Assembly: GCF_042666875.1 (NCBI RefSeq)
Contig: NZ_JBHTCX010000010.1
Location: 124,001-188,000, forward strand
Direction: 5' to 3'
Origin: Brachybacterium sp042666875
Lineage (GTDB): Bacteria > Actinomycetota > Actinomycetes > Actinomycetales > Dermabacteraceae
DNA: 64,000 nucleotides
Shown here: piece after piece, positions 1 to 7,236 of the stretch
Layout: each line of letters opens with the position of its first letter
Numbering within the stretch: the first letter of the stretch is position 1
Position numbers and translations under genes: made by a program
Notes under the pieces: model-generated
Database searches by the model: none
What the model saw: only the letters and a program-made list of their open reading frames with translations
Told to the model about the DNA's origin: nothing

Positions 1-174
1 TCGCGGTGCGCACGAGGTAGGGCCCGGCTTCCCGGGCACCGACCTGGATCCGGGCGTGGGATGAGCACCGTTCGCGCCTCCGCGCACGGTGTCCCACCAT
101 GGGGAGCACACACCACCGTGGCAGGAAGAGCCCACCATGGGCGACGACCTTCCAGCCCTGACGAGGAGCTTCGA
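1..174. other. Left window edge: no gene assigned with confidence
   Basis: Two fragments compete here. On the plus strand a frame open from the edge stops at 62-64 and would give a short C-terminus (RGAHEVGPGFPGTDL...). On the minus strand a frame runs from an ATG at 98-100 out of the window and includes HARIQVGAREAGPYLVRTA, with slightly stronger GC bias at third positions. Neither has a recognisable domain. The remainder is the leader of the FAD oxidase gene at 175, with a GAGGAG ribosome binding site at 163-168. Confidence 0.3.
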
Positions 175-1569
175 ATGACCGGTCCCCCGGCATCCGGCAC
201 CGATCTCGACGATCTCGCCGCACGCCTGCGCACCGACCTGGGCGCGGACGCCGTGTTCGAGGACCCCGAGACCAAGTACGGCGGTGACTATGCGGTCCCC
301 GGCGTGCCGGGCCTCGGCTTCATCCTGGCCCTCCCCCACGACGTCGAGGGCGTGCAGGCGACCTTGCGGCTGGCCCACGCCACCGGCACCGCCGTCGTGC
401 CCCGCGGAGCGGGCTCGGGACTCTCCGGCGGAGCGAGCGCGGGTGAGGGCTGCATCGTCCTGGGCCTGGAACGACTGACCGCGATCCGCGAGATCGATCC
501 GATCGACGAGGTCGCCGTGGTCGAGCCGGGCGTGATCACCGCGGACCTCTCGGCAGCGCTGGCGCCCCACGGCTTCTTCTACGCTCCCGATCCCGCCAGT
601 GCCACGCTCTCCAGCATCGGCGGCAACATCGCCACCAATGCCGGCGGTCTGCACTGCGCCAAGTACGGCGTGACCCGGGAATCCGTGCTGGCACTGGACG
701 TGGTGCTGGCCGACGGCACCTTCCTGCGCACCGGCCACCGCTCGATCAAGGGCGTGACGGGGTTGGACCTCACGCAGCTGCTGGTCGGCTCGGAAGGGAC
801 CTTGGCCGTGGTGGTCGCCGCGACCCTGCGCATCCATCCGGTGCCGGTCGCACGCCGGACCGTGCTCGCACGGTTCCCCTCCACCACGGCGGCCGCCGCC
901 GCGGTCGGGGCGATCTCGCGGAGCCCGGTGCGACCGGCCGCGACCGAGCTGATGGACGCCGGGACGCTGCAGGACATCGACGAGCGCACCGGCGCCGGGA
1001 TCAGCCAGGGCGCCACGGCCGTGCTGCTGATCGAGCTCGACGGCTACGGGATCGAGGACCAGACCCGGGATCTGACCGCGGCCCTGACCGCCGCGGGAGC
1101 CGAGATGACGGTTATCGAGGACGGGACCGAGGCGGAGCGGCTCTGGGAGCTGCGCCGCTCCGCCCGCGGCTCCGGGGCGGGCCGGTTCCGCCTCGGGGAG
1201 GACGTGGCGGTGCCGAAGTCCCGCCTCGCCGAGGCCTACGCCGAGCTCGAGGCGATCGGTCGCGCCCACGGGATCCGCGCCTCTGCCGTCGCCCACGCGG
1301 GCGACGGGAACCTGCATCCGGCGCTGTCGCTGCCGCGCGGGGAGCATGACGCGGCCGCGGAGCTGCCGGCCCCGATCCTCGCTGCGGCGGACGACATGGT
1401 GCGGGCCGCCCTCGCCCTGGGCGGGACGATCAGCGGCGAGCACGGCATCGGCACCGCCAAACAGGGCTGGCTCGACCTCGAGCTCTCCGACGTCTCCCGT
1501 GATCTCCAGCGCCGCCTCAAGGACGTCTTCGATCCCACCGGGATCCTCAATCCCGGCAAGGGGCTGTGA
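175..1569 (+). CDS. FAD-binding oxidase, GlcD/D-lactate dehydrogenase type
   Basis: A 464-residue flavoenzyme of the family that oxidises 2-hydroxyacids (glycolate, D-lactate, D-2-hydroxyglutarate). The FAD-binding half shows PRGAGSGLSGGAS at about residues 73-85 and TNAGGLHCAKYGVTRE at about 153-168. The C-terminal half carries HAGDGNLHP near 375 and GEHGIGTAKQGWL near 421, the metal and substrate-binding signature of the family. The ATG at 175 was chosen over in-frame starts at 61 and 137 because GAGGAG lies six bases upstream and the upstream residues look non-coding. No GlcE/GlcF subunits or iron-sulfur partner are adjacent, so it is probably a stand-alone D-lactate or D-2-hydroxyacid dehydrogenase; the exact substrate cannot be read from sequence. 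Confidence 0.9.
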   Translation: MTGPPASGTDLDDLAARLRTDLGADAVFEDPETKYGGDYAVPGVPGLGFILALPHDVEGVQATLRLAHATGTAVVPRGAGSGLSGGASAGEGCIVLGLERLTAIREIDPIDEVAVVEPGVITADLSAALAPHGFFYAPDPASATLSSIGGNIATNAGGLHCAKYGVTRESVLALDVVLADGTFLRTGHRSIKGVTGLDLTQLLVGSEGTLAVVVAATLRIHPVPVARRTVLARFPSTTAAAAAVGAISRSPVRPAATELMDAGTLQDIDERTGAGISQGATAVLLIELDGYGIEDQTRDLTAALTAAGAEMTVIEDGTEAERLWELRRSARGSGAGRFRLGEDVAVPKSRLAEAYAELEAIGRAHGIRASAVAHAGDGNLHPALSLPRGEHDAAAELPAPILAAADDMVRAALALGGTISGEHGIGTAKQGWLDLELSDVSRDLQRRLKDVFDPTGILNPGKGL

Positions 1570-1615
1570 CGAATCGACCGCGTTTCGACCACTCTGAAGA
1601 ATTCGAGGGTTCACG

Positions 1616-1975
1616 ATGAGGAAGCAGGCGATCTATTTCGGTGTCCTGGCGGCCGTGGGAGCGATCGCGATCCTGTGGCTGTTGCTGTGGCGTCCCACCG
1701 TGACGTACAGCCACCTGTATGACCGACAACCCTGCTTCGCCGTCCTAGAGCCGGTGGAGGATGCCTATCTCCTCCCCAGGGAGCCCCACAACGCCAGCGA
1801 TCCGACGGAGTGGAGCGGGGGCGACCAGGAACGGCTGCATCGCGCCTGCGAACGGGTCCGGACCCGGAACACTGCGATCTCGGCGCTGTTGATCACGCCG
1901 ACGCTGCTGCTCGGTCAGGCAGCGTGGAGAGGCCGATCGAGCCGAGAGCCGGAGTCCTCGTCGGATTCGGAGTGA
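1616..1975 (+). CDS. Small membrane protein of unknown function
   Basis: A 119-residue protein with a hydrophobic N-terminal segment (about residues 7-26, GVLAAVGAIAILWLLLW) and a second hydrophobic stretch near 88-102 (ISALLITPTLLLG). The region between is polar with two Cys residues (in QPCFAV and HRACER), suggesting an extracytoplasmic loop that could form a disulfide. The tail is Ser/Glu/Asp rich. GAGGG at 1605-1609 serves as ribosome binding site for the ATG at 1616. It begins 46 bases after the FAD oxidase. I do not recognise a family. Confidence 0.6.
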   Translation: MRKQAIYFGVLAAVGAIAILWLLLWRPTVTYSHLYDRQPCFAVLEPVEDAYLLPREPHNASDPTEWSGGDQERLHRACERVRTRNTAISALLITPTLLLGQAAWRGRSSREPESSSDSE

Positions 1976-1986
1976 ATTATTCTCCG

Positions 1987-2979
1987 TCAATCCAGCAACA
2001 GCTCGGCGAGGCGCACGTCGGAGTCAGCGAGCGCTGCGCGGTCATAGGTCGAGGCGCTCGAGAGGATCTCCTGAGCCCCGGTGCGTTCGATGATCTGCTG
2101 GAGGCGGCGGCTCACGGTCTCCGCCGTGCCGGTGATGGTCGCGTCCAGGCCCTTCTCCACGCGCTGGCGCTCCTTGCTGCTCCAGGTGGTCCGACGGATC
2201 TGCGCGACCGGCTCGAGCGCCTCGAACATCCCCGTGGTGCGCGAGCGGGCCATGGCCCACACCTCGGGCAGGGCCAGCTCGCGGGCCTCAGCGTCGGTGT
2301 CGGCGATCAGGGCGTCGGCCGAGGCGATCACCATCGGCGAGCTGCCGTGATGGGACCGGAACGCGCGGCGGTAGGCGGCCAGGCGCTCGGGCAGCTCCGG
2401 TGCATCCAGGATGGGCCCGCCGATCACGACGGGCAGGCCGAGCTGCGCGGCGACATCCAGGCCCGCGCCGGTCGCCAGGACGAACAGGGGGATCTCCGCA
2501 GTGGGGCGAGGATGCGCGGTGACGTCGGCCTCCCCGGCGAGGTGGGCGCGCACCTCCGCGATCTCCGCGGCGAAGCTCTCCGTGTCGGACTCCAGGCGCC
2601 CCAGCGCGCGGCGCACCGGTTCGGTGAAGCCGAGCGAACGACCCAGGCCCAGGTCGACACGACCGGGATAGAGACCCTCGAGCATCTGGAACTGCTCGGC
2701 GACCACGAGCGGGCGGTGGTTGGGCAGCATGACACCGCCGGAGCCGAGACGGATCGTGGAGGTCTGCGCGCCGACAGCGCCCAGCAGCACTGCCGGGGAG
2801 CCGCTCGCGATGCCCGGCACCGCATGGTGCTCGGCGACCCAGAAGCGGTGGTAGCCGGCCGCCTCGACCTGCTGCGCCCGCTCCACCGTGTGGACGAGAG
2901 CGGTGCCCTCCTCCTCGTCGCTGCGCGTGCGGGAGCGGTCGAGCAGGGAGAGCCTCATGCCGTGATCAACGCGGGCCAC
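1987..2979 (-). CDS. LLM class flavin-dependent oxidoreductase (luciferase-like)
   Basis: A 330-residue TIM-barrel flavin monooxygenase-type protein. Family hallmarks are LSLLDRS at the N-terminus, YHRFWVAEHHAVPG, IRLGSGGVMLPNHRPL and VDLGLGRSLG, which form the FMN/F420 pocket, and a C-terminal helix ending TGAQEILSSASTYD. The start shown is a GTG with a weak GGGAAG upstream; an ATG seven codons in (2958) fits the family N-terminus equally well. It diverges from a paralogue at 3064 and converges on the small membrane gene at 1975. The oxidised substrate is unknown. Confidence 0.88.
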   Translation of the reverse strand: MARVDHGMRLSLLDRSRTRSDEEEGTALVHTVERAQQVEAAGYHRFWVAEHHAVPGIASGSPAVLLGAVGAQTSTIRLGSGGVMLPNHRPLVVAEQFQMLEGLYPGRVDLGLGRSLGFTEPVRRALGRLESDTESFAAEIAEVRAHLAGEADVTAHPRPTAEIPLFVLATGAGLDVAAQLGLPVVIGGPILDAPELPERLAAYRRAFRSHHGSSPMVIASADALIADTDAEARELALPEVWAMARSRTTGMFEALEPVAQIRRTTWSSKERQRVEKGLDATITGTAETVSRRLQQIIERTGAQEILSSASTYDRAALADSDVRLAELLLD

Positions 2980-3051
2980 GCCGCTGAGCTTCCCGATCCG
3001 GAGGTCTGAAAAATCTCAACTATCAGCGGGGTCCGGCCCGATGCACGTCGA

Positions 3052-3057
3052 TACGCT
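3052..3057 (+). promoter_or_regulatory. -10 box (TACGCT) of a probable leaderless gene
   Basis: TACGCT ends six bases before the ATG at 3064, which puts the expected transcription start at the start codon. A GAGG directly abuts the ATG, too close to serve as a normal ribosome binding site. No convincing -35 is visible. Confidence 0.45.
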
Positions 3058-3063
3058 CGAGGT

Positions 3064-4089
3064 ATGACTGCGCCTCACGTTCCGCTCTCGATCCTCGACC
3101 TCGTCTCCATCTCGGAAGGCATGACGGTGCGGGAGGCGATCTCCGCGTCCATGGAGGGCGCCCGGACCGCCGACCGGCTCGGCTACGAGCGCTACTGGTT
3201 CGCCGAGCACCACAACACCGAGTCCCTCGCCTCCTCGGCGACATCGCTGCTGATCGATCGCGCCGCCTCGATGACGCAGCGGATCCGAGTGGGCTCCGGC
3301 GGGATCATGCTGCCCAACCACTCCCCGCTGGCGGTGATCGAGCAGTTCGGCACCCTCGCCCAGTTCCACGGCGACCGCATCGATCTCGGGCTCGGGCGGG
3401 CACCCGGCACCGACCAGCTCACCGCGCAGCTGCTGGCCCGCACGTCGGCCGAACCGCAGGCCTTCATCGCGGCGGTCGAGCAGATGCGCGACTGGTCACG
3501 GGAGGAGCCCTCGGCCGGGGGCCTGCCGATCAGTGCGTCGGTCGCCCAGGGCACCGAGGTGCCCATGTGGATCCTGGGCTCGACAGCCAACGGGGCGCGC
3601 CTGGCCGGGCAGCTGGGCATGCCCTTCTCGGTGGCCTCGCACTTCGCGCCGTTCCAGTACCTGCAGGCGCTGGAGACCTACCGCTCGGAGTTCGATCCGT
3701 CCGCGAAGTCCGCTCAGATCGAGCGCCCGCACACCATGGTCGGGGTCAACCTGGTCGTCGCCGAGACCGACGAGGAGGCGCAGCGGCACTTCTCCACGCT
3801 GCAGCAGATGTTCCTCGGCGTGGTCACCGGCCAGCGGCAGAAGATCCAGCCGCCGCGGCCGATCGAGGAGGTCGCCGCCGATCATCTCCTCCAGCAGGTC
3901 GACCAGACACTCTCGATCCGGGCCGTCGGCTCCCCCGCCACCGTCGTGCGCCAGCTGGAGGAGATCGTGGCGACGACCGGGGCCGACGAGCTGATCCTCA
4001 CCGCCTACTACTACGACCCCGCCGACCGGCTCAAGGGACTCGAGCTGCTGGCCGAGGCCTGGGGGCTCGGCACGGGCGCGAACGGCTGA
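3064..4089 (+). CDS. LLM class flavin-dependent oxidoreductase (luciferase-like)
   Basis: A 341-residue luciferase-like flavin oxidoreductase. It shares PLSILDLV, YERYWFAEHHNTES, IRVGSGGIMLPNHSPL and IDLGLGRAPGTD with the divergent neighbour at 1987-2979, so the two look like an old head-to-head duplication. Later positions differ (a longer insert with TDQLTAQLLART and a C-terminal TGADELILTAYYYDP). The ATG at 3064 is supported by a -10 box six bases upstream. Cofactor (FMN or F420) and substrate are not determinable from sequence alone. Confidence 0.9.
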   Translation: MTAPHVPLSILDLVSISEGMTVREAISASMEGARTADRLGYERYWFAEHHNTESLASSATSLLIDRAASMTQRIRVGSGGIMLPNHSPLAVIEQFGTLAQFHGDRIDLGLGRAPGTDQLTAQLLARTSAEPQAFIAAVEQMRDWSREEPSAGGLPISASVAQGTEVPMWILGSTANGARLAGQLGMPFSVASHFAPFQYLQALETYRSEFDPSAKSAQIERPHTMVGVNLVVAETDEEAQRHFSTLQQMFLGVVTGQRQKIQPPRPIEEVAADHLLQQVDQTLSIRAVGSPATVVRQLEEIVATTGADELILTAYYYDPADRLKGLELLAEAWGLGTGANG

Positions 4090-4094
4090 CGCCG

Positions 4095-4754
4095 ATGGTC
4101 GCGCTCCCGCACGCCGAGCAGGTGCCGACGGGGACGCCCGGCATGCCGTGGCCGACGGGGCCGCGGCGAGGCGGCCGTGTCCCTCGCGCCGTCGCTCTCG
4201 TCCTGGTCACGGTGAGTCTCGGCGGCTGCGGGCTGTTCGGTGAGGGCGGCCGGGGCGCCGCTCCCACTCCGGGCTGGGAGCACGACGAGAGCAGCGACCG
4301 GTACTACGTGCCGGGCGAAGTCAGCCACTCCACCGACCTGGTCGACGAGCACTTCCCCGGGCTCGCGGAGGTGACTGCCGTGAGCGTGGCCGAGGGCCGC
4401 TTCACCGATCCGGACGAGCGGGTACCGATCCCTGCACCGGACGACTACTGGTGGCAGGCCGTGATCGAGCTCCCGCCTGGCGAGGCGGCGCGCCTGGTGG
4501 CTGAGACCCGCGCCCAGCAGGCCTCCGACGGGGGTGACTACTCCACCCTCGCGCAGACGATGAGCGAGGGCGAGCTCCTGGCCGTCATGGTGCCGGCGCT
4601 GGAGCCAGAGATCTCGCCGTGCCCCGGGGACTGGATCTCGGTGCATCCTGCGGTGATCGAGAGCAGCAACACCACCGTCGCGGGCGACCTGCTGGAGGCC
4701 GCCGTAGTGTGCGAGGGCGGGGAGCAGCTGCTCACGTCGGCCAGGGACATGTGA
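4095..4754 (+). CDS. Predicted lipoprotein of unknown function
   Basis: A 219-residue protein with a basic N-terminus (RRGGRVPR), a short hydrophobic stretch and a lipobox LGGC with the lipidated Cys near residue 45 (from the ATG at 4095; an ATG at 4143 would place it near 29). The mature part is acidic, contains two Trp in DDYWWQAV, and has two further Cys residues (ISPCPGDW and AVVCEGG) that may pair. It starts five bases after the oxidoreductase gene and is probably co-transcribed with it. No known domain recognised. Confidence 0.65.
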   Translation: MVALPHAEQVPTGTPGMPWPTGPRRGGRVPRAVALVLVTVSLGGCGLFGEGGRGAAPTPGWEHDESSDRYYVPGEVSHSTDLVDEHFPGLAEVTAVSVAEGRFTDPDERVPIPAPDDYWWQAVIELPPGEAARLVAETRAQQASDGGDYSTLAQTMSEGELLAVMVPALEPEISPCPGDWISVHPAVIESSNTTVAGDLLEAAVVCEGGEQLLTSARDM

Positions 4755-4820
4755 GAGCCGGGCTGTCCCGGACCGGCCAGGGGTCAGTCCAGGTCGACGC
4801 TCCATTCAGGCCGGGGTGGG

Positions 4821-4862
4821 GCCTGGTCGGAGTCAGGCCTGGTCGGAGTCAGGCCTGGTCGG
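4821..4862. repeat. 16-bp tandem repeat, about 2.6 copies
   Basis: GCCTGGTCGGAGTCAG occurs at 4821-4836 and 4837-4852, then a partial copy. The array spans the stop codon of the minus-strand gene ending at 4849, so slippage here would change the C-terminus of that protein. Confidence 0.8.
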
Positions 4863-5679
4863 GACGGACCACGGCGGTGACGGCGGCGTGGTCGCTCGCG
4901 GCCACGCCCTGGATGTCGTGGACGTGGGCGGCGTAGGCCTCGATCATCAGCCCGCGGGTCATGATCCAGTCGATGCGCGCGGCCCCCGCCTCGGGTCGCC
5001 GGTAGTCCGGGAACGTGCCGATGTCCTCGCCCTCGAGAGCGCCCGTCTCGTCGTGGGCGTCCTCGAAGCCGGCATCGCGCAGCACGCGCCAGGGGGTGCT
5101 CTCCCCGGCGGCGGCGTTGAAATCGCCCATCAGCACGGCGGGGATCCCGTCGGCCACCTCGCGCAGCCGCTGGGCGATCACCCCGGCGCCCTTCTCACGG
5201 GCCACGTGCCCGGCGTGGTCGAGGTGCGTCACCGCCAGCACCAGGTCACCACCGCCGGCGCGGTCGCGCACGCGCGCCCACACGGCGATCCGCGGGCAGT
5301 GCGCATCCCAGCCCACCGAGCCGATCAGCTCCGGCTCCTCGGAGACCCAGAACTGGTCCCAGTCCAACAGCTCGAACCGCTCACGACGGACGAACAGCAG
5401 GTTGTGCTCGCCGCGGCCACCGCCCTCACGGCCGTACCCCAGCCGCAGATGGCTCGCCGCGAGGGCCTCGTCGAGAACCGGGATCTGCGAGGCCAGCACC
5501 TCCTGGGTGCCGACCACGTCGGCGTCGGCCGAGCGCAGCAGATCGACCAGCACCGGGGCGCGGTCATCCCAGTGATCCGCCTGGCCGGCCACGGTGCCGG
5601 GGCGGTGCAGGCGGATGTTCTGGGTCAGGACGCTCAGGGCGGGCGGCTGCGCGGACGGGAGGATCATGCTCCCCATCAT
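4849..5679 (-). CDS. Endonuclease/exonuclease/phosphatase family protein
   Basis: A 276-residue EEP-fold phosphodiesterase or nuclease. Catalytic landmarks are all visible in order: TQNIR near residue 19, GTQEV (metal-binding Glu) near 57, VTHLDHAGH near 150, MGDFNAAAG (Asp/Asn) near 184, RIDWIM near 235 and ASDHAAV (general base His) near 264. There is no clear signal peptide, so it is probably cytoplasmic. The fold covers DNases, phosphoinositide phosphatases and sphingomyelinases; the substrate cannot be assigned. It is transcribed away from the SAM hydrolase gene at 5761. Confidence 0.88.
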   Translation of the reverse strand: MMGSMILPSAQPPALSVLTQNIRLHRPGTVAGQADHWDDRAPVLVDLLRSADADVVGTQEVLASQIPVLDEALAASHLRLGYGREGGGRGEHNLLFVRRERFELLDWDQFWVSEEPELIGSVGWDAHCPRIAVWARVRDRAGGGDLVLAVTHLDHAGHVAREKGAGVIAQRLREVADGIPAVLMGDFNAAAGESTPWRVLRDAGFEDAHDETGALEGEDIGTFPDYRRPEAGAARIDWIMTRGLMIEAYAAHVHDIQGVAASDHAAVTAVVRPDQA

Positions 5680-5748
5680 GTCTCACGCCACACGCTCGTG
5701 ACGAGGGGCCGTCCGTGGGACGCCCCGCACGCCGAAGCGGCGAACCCG

Positions 5749-5754
5749 CATAAT
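5749..5754 (+). promoter_or_regulatory. -10 box (CATAAT) of a probable leaderless gene
   Basis: CATAAT ends six bases before the ATG at 5761 in an otherwise very GC-rich 80-bp divergent spacer. No Shine-Dalgarno-like sequence precedes the ATG. This favours a transcript starting at the start codon and driving the SAM hydrolase/ECF cluster. Confidence 0.6.
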
Positions 5755-5760
5755 TCGCCT

Positions 5761-6600
5761 ATGAACGCTCTGGTGCTGCAATCGGATTTCGGACTCGACG
5801 ACGGCGCGGTCAGCGCCATGTACGGCGTCGCCGTCGGCGTCGATCCCACGCTGCGGATCCACGACGTCACCCACAACATCCCGCCGTACGACATCTGGGA
5901 GGGCTCCTACCGTCTCGCCCAGGTGCTCACCTACTGGCCTGCGGGCACGGTGTTCGTCTCGGTGGTGGACCCGGGTGTCGGTTCGGACCGGCTGTCCGTG
6001 GTCGCGCGGACTGCGACGGGCCACTACGTGGTCACGCCCGACAACGGCACGCTCACCCATCTCGACCAGCTCTTCGGGATCACCGAGCTGAGGGAGATCG
6101 ACGAGACCAGGAACCGGCGGCCGGGCTCCGAGGAGTCCTACACCTTCCACGGCCGCGACATCTATGCGTTCACGGGGGCACGGCTGGCCTCCGGCACCAC
6201 CACCTACGAGGAGGTGGGCCCGAGCCTGGATCTCTCGACCCTGGTGCGGCTGCCGGTGATCGAGCCGGAGCTCACCGAGGGGGCCGTCGTCGGCACCATC
6301 GACACCCTGGACGTGCGCTACGGCTCGCTGTGGACCTCGATCCCGCGGCCGCTGTTCCGCGAGCTCGGTGTCGAGCCCGGCGATCGGGTCACCGTCCGCG
6401 TCCACCATCACGACACCGTCGTCCACGCCGCCCAGGTCACCTACGCCCGATCCTTCGCGGCGGTCGAGGTGGGAGAGTCGCTGCTGTACGTGAACTCCCT
6501 GGACCGGATGGCGATCGCCATCAATCGCGGCCACTACGCGCGCGCCTTCGCGCTCGGCACCGGCGCCTCCTGGCGCGTGACCCTGGTGCCGGTGCGCTGA
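5761..6600 (+). CDS. SAM hydroxide adenosyltransferase (DUF62 family)
   Basis: A 279-residue member of the SAM-dependent chlorinase/fluorinase superfamily. The hydrolase branch converts S-adenosylmethionine and water to adenosine and methionine through a conserved Asp-Arg-His triad. Here that triad is present as Asp70 (VVDPGVG), Arg77 (GSDR) and His130 (FHGRDIY), with family-like spacing, which argues for the hydrolase rather than a halogenase. The N-terminal LQSDFGLDDGAVSAMYG and the TPDNGTL motif are typical. It is followed 81 bases later by a complete ECF importer, an arrangement seen elsewhere for this family, suggesting that adenosine/SAM hydrolysis and uptake of a related ligand are linked. 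Confidence 0.92.
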   Translation: MNALVLQSDFGLDDGAVSAMYGVAVGVDPTLRIHDVTHNIPPYDIWEGSYRLAQVLTYWPAGTVFVSVVDPGVGSDRLSVVARTATGHYVVTPDNGTLTHLDQLFGITELREIDETRNRRPGSEESYTFHGRDIYAFTGARLASGTTTYEEVGPSLDLSTLVRLPVIEPELTEGAVVGTIDTLDVRYGSLWTSIPRPLFRELGVEPGDRVTVRVHHHDTVVHAAQVTYARSFAAVEVGESLLYVNSLDRMAIAINRGHYARAFALGTGASWRVTLVPVR

Positions 6601-6681
6601 CATGACGATGCTCCTCCGACGTGCCTCCCCGGCACCCCGACTCGCCTCATCCTCCTGCCCGCCGCTCCCGAAGGAACCCTC

Positions 6682-7236
6682 ATGAACCGTACGTACTCGC
6701 CAGTGACCCAGGTGGTCGCGATCGGCATCGGTGCCGCCCTGTTCTTCGTGCTCGGTCGCTTCGTCGCGATCCCCTCGTTCGTCCCGAACACCTCCATCAG
6801 CATCCAGTACGCGATCCTCGCCGTCTTCGCCGTGCTCTACGGGCCGCTGGTGGGGGCGCTCGCCGGATTCCTCGGTCACCTCCTGATCGATGCCACCGGG
6901 TTCGGGATCTGGATCAGCTGGGAGCTGGCCTCGGGCGTGTTCGGCCTGGTGGTCGGCCTGCTCGTGCTGCGCCATGCGATCGGGGACGGCGAATTCGGCA
7001 GGAGCACCGCGATCCGCGTGAACCTCGCGATCATCCTCGCCAACGCCCTCTCCTGGCTCCTCATCGCACCGCTGGGCGACGTGCTGATCTACGCCGAGCC
7101 GGCCGGCAAGGTGTGGGCGCAGGGCACCCTGGCCTTCGTCTCGAACTCACTGACCGCCTGCATCATCGGCACGATCATCCTCTCGATCTACGCCCGCACC
7201 CGCACCAGGACCGGGTCGCTGAGCCACGACCAGTGA
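6682..7236 (+). CDS. ECF transporter S-component, UPF0397 family
   Basis: A 184-residue integral membrane protein that closely follows the UPF0397 pattern: VVAIGIGAALFFVLGRFVAIP at the start (read in two parts), GPLVGALAGFLGHLLID, a Trp-rich WISWELASG, and ALSWLLIAPLGDVLIYAEPAGKV followed by a last helix IIGTIILSIYA. About five to six helices are predicted. S-components bind the ligand and dock on a shared ATPase/EcfT module. The ligand of UPF0397 proteins is not established to my knowledge; its place after a SAM hydrolase gene hints at a nucleoside or methionine-related compound. AAGGAA precedes the ATG, and the stop overlaps the next gene by four bases. Confidence 0.88.
   Translation: MNRTYSPVTQVVAIGIGAALFFVLGRFVAIPSFVPNTSISIQYAILAVFAVLYGPLVGALAGFLGHLLIDATGFGIWISWELASGVFGLVVGLLVLRHAIGDGEFGRSTAIRVNLAIILANALSWLLIAPLGDVLIYAEPAGKVWAQGTLAFVSNSLTACIIGTIILSIYARTRTRTGSLSHDQ

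Noticed and set aside
61..174. Longer N-terminus for the FAD oxidase
   Set aside because: The upstream 38 residues have no family similarity and a ribosome binding site is correctly placed before the ATG at 175.
4816..5760. Forward frame joined to the SAM hydrolase
   Set aside because: This is the shadow of the minus-strand EEP gene; the enzyme starts MNALVLQSDFGLDD at 5761.
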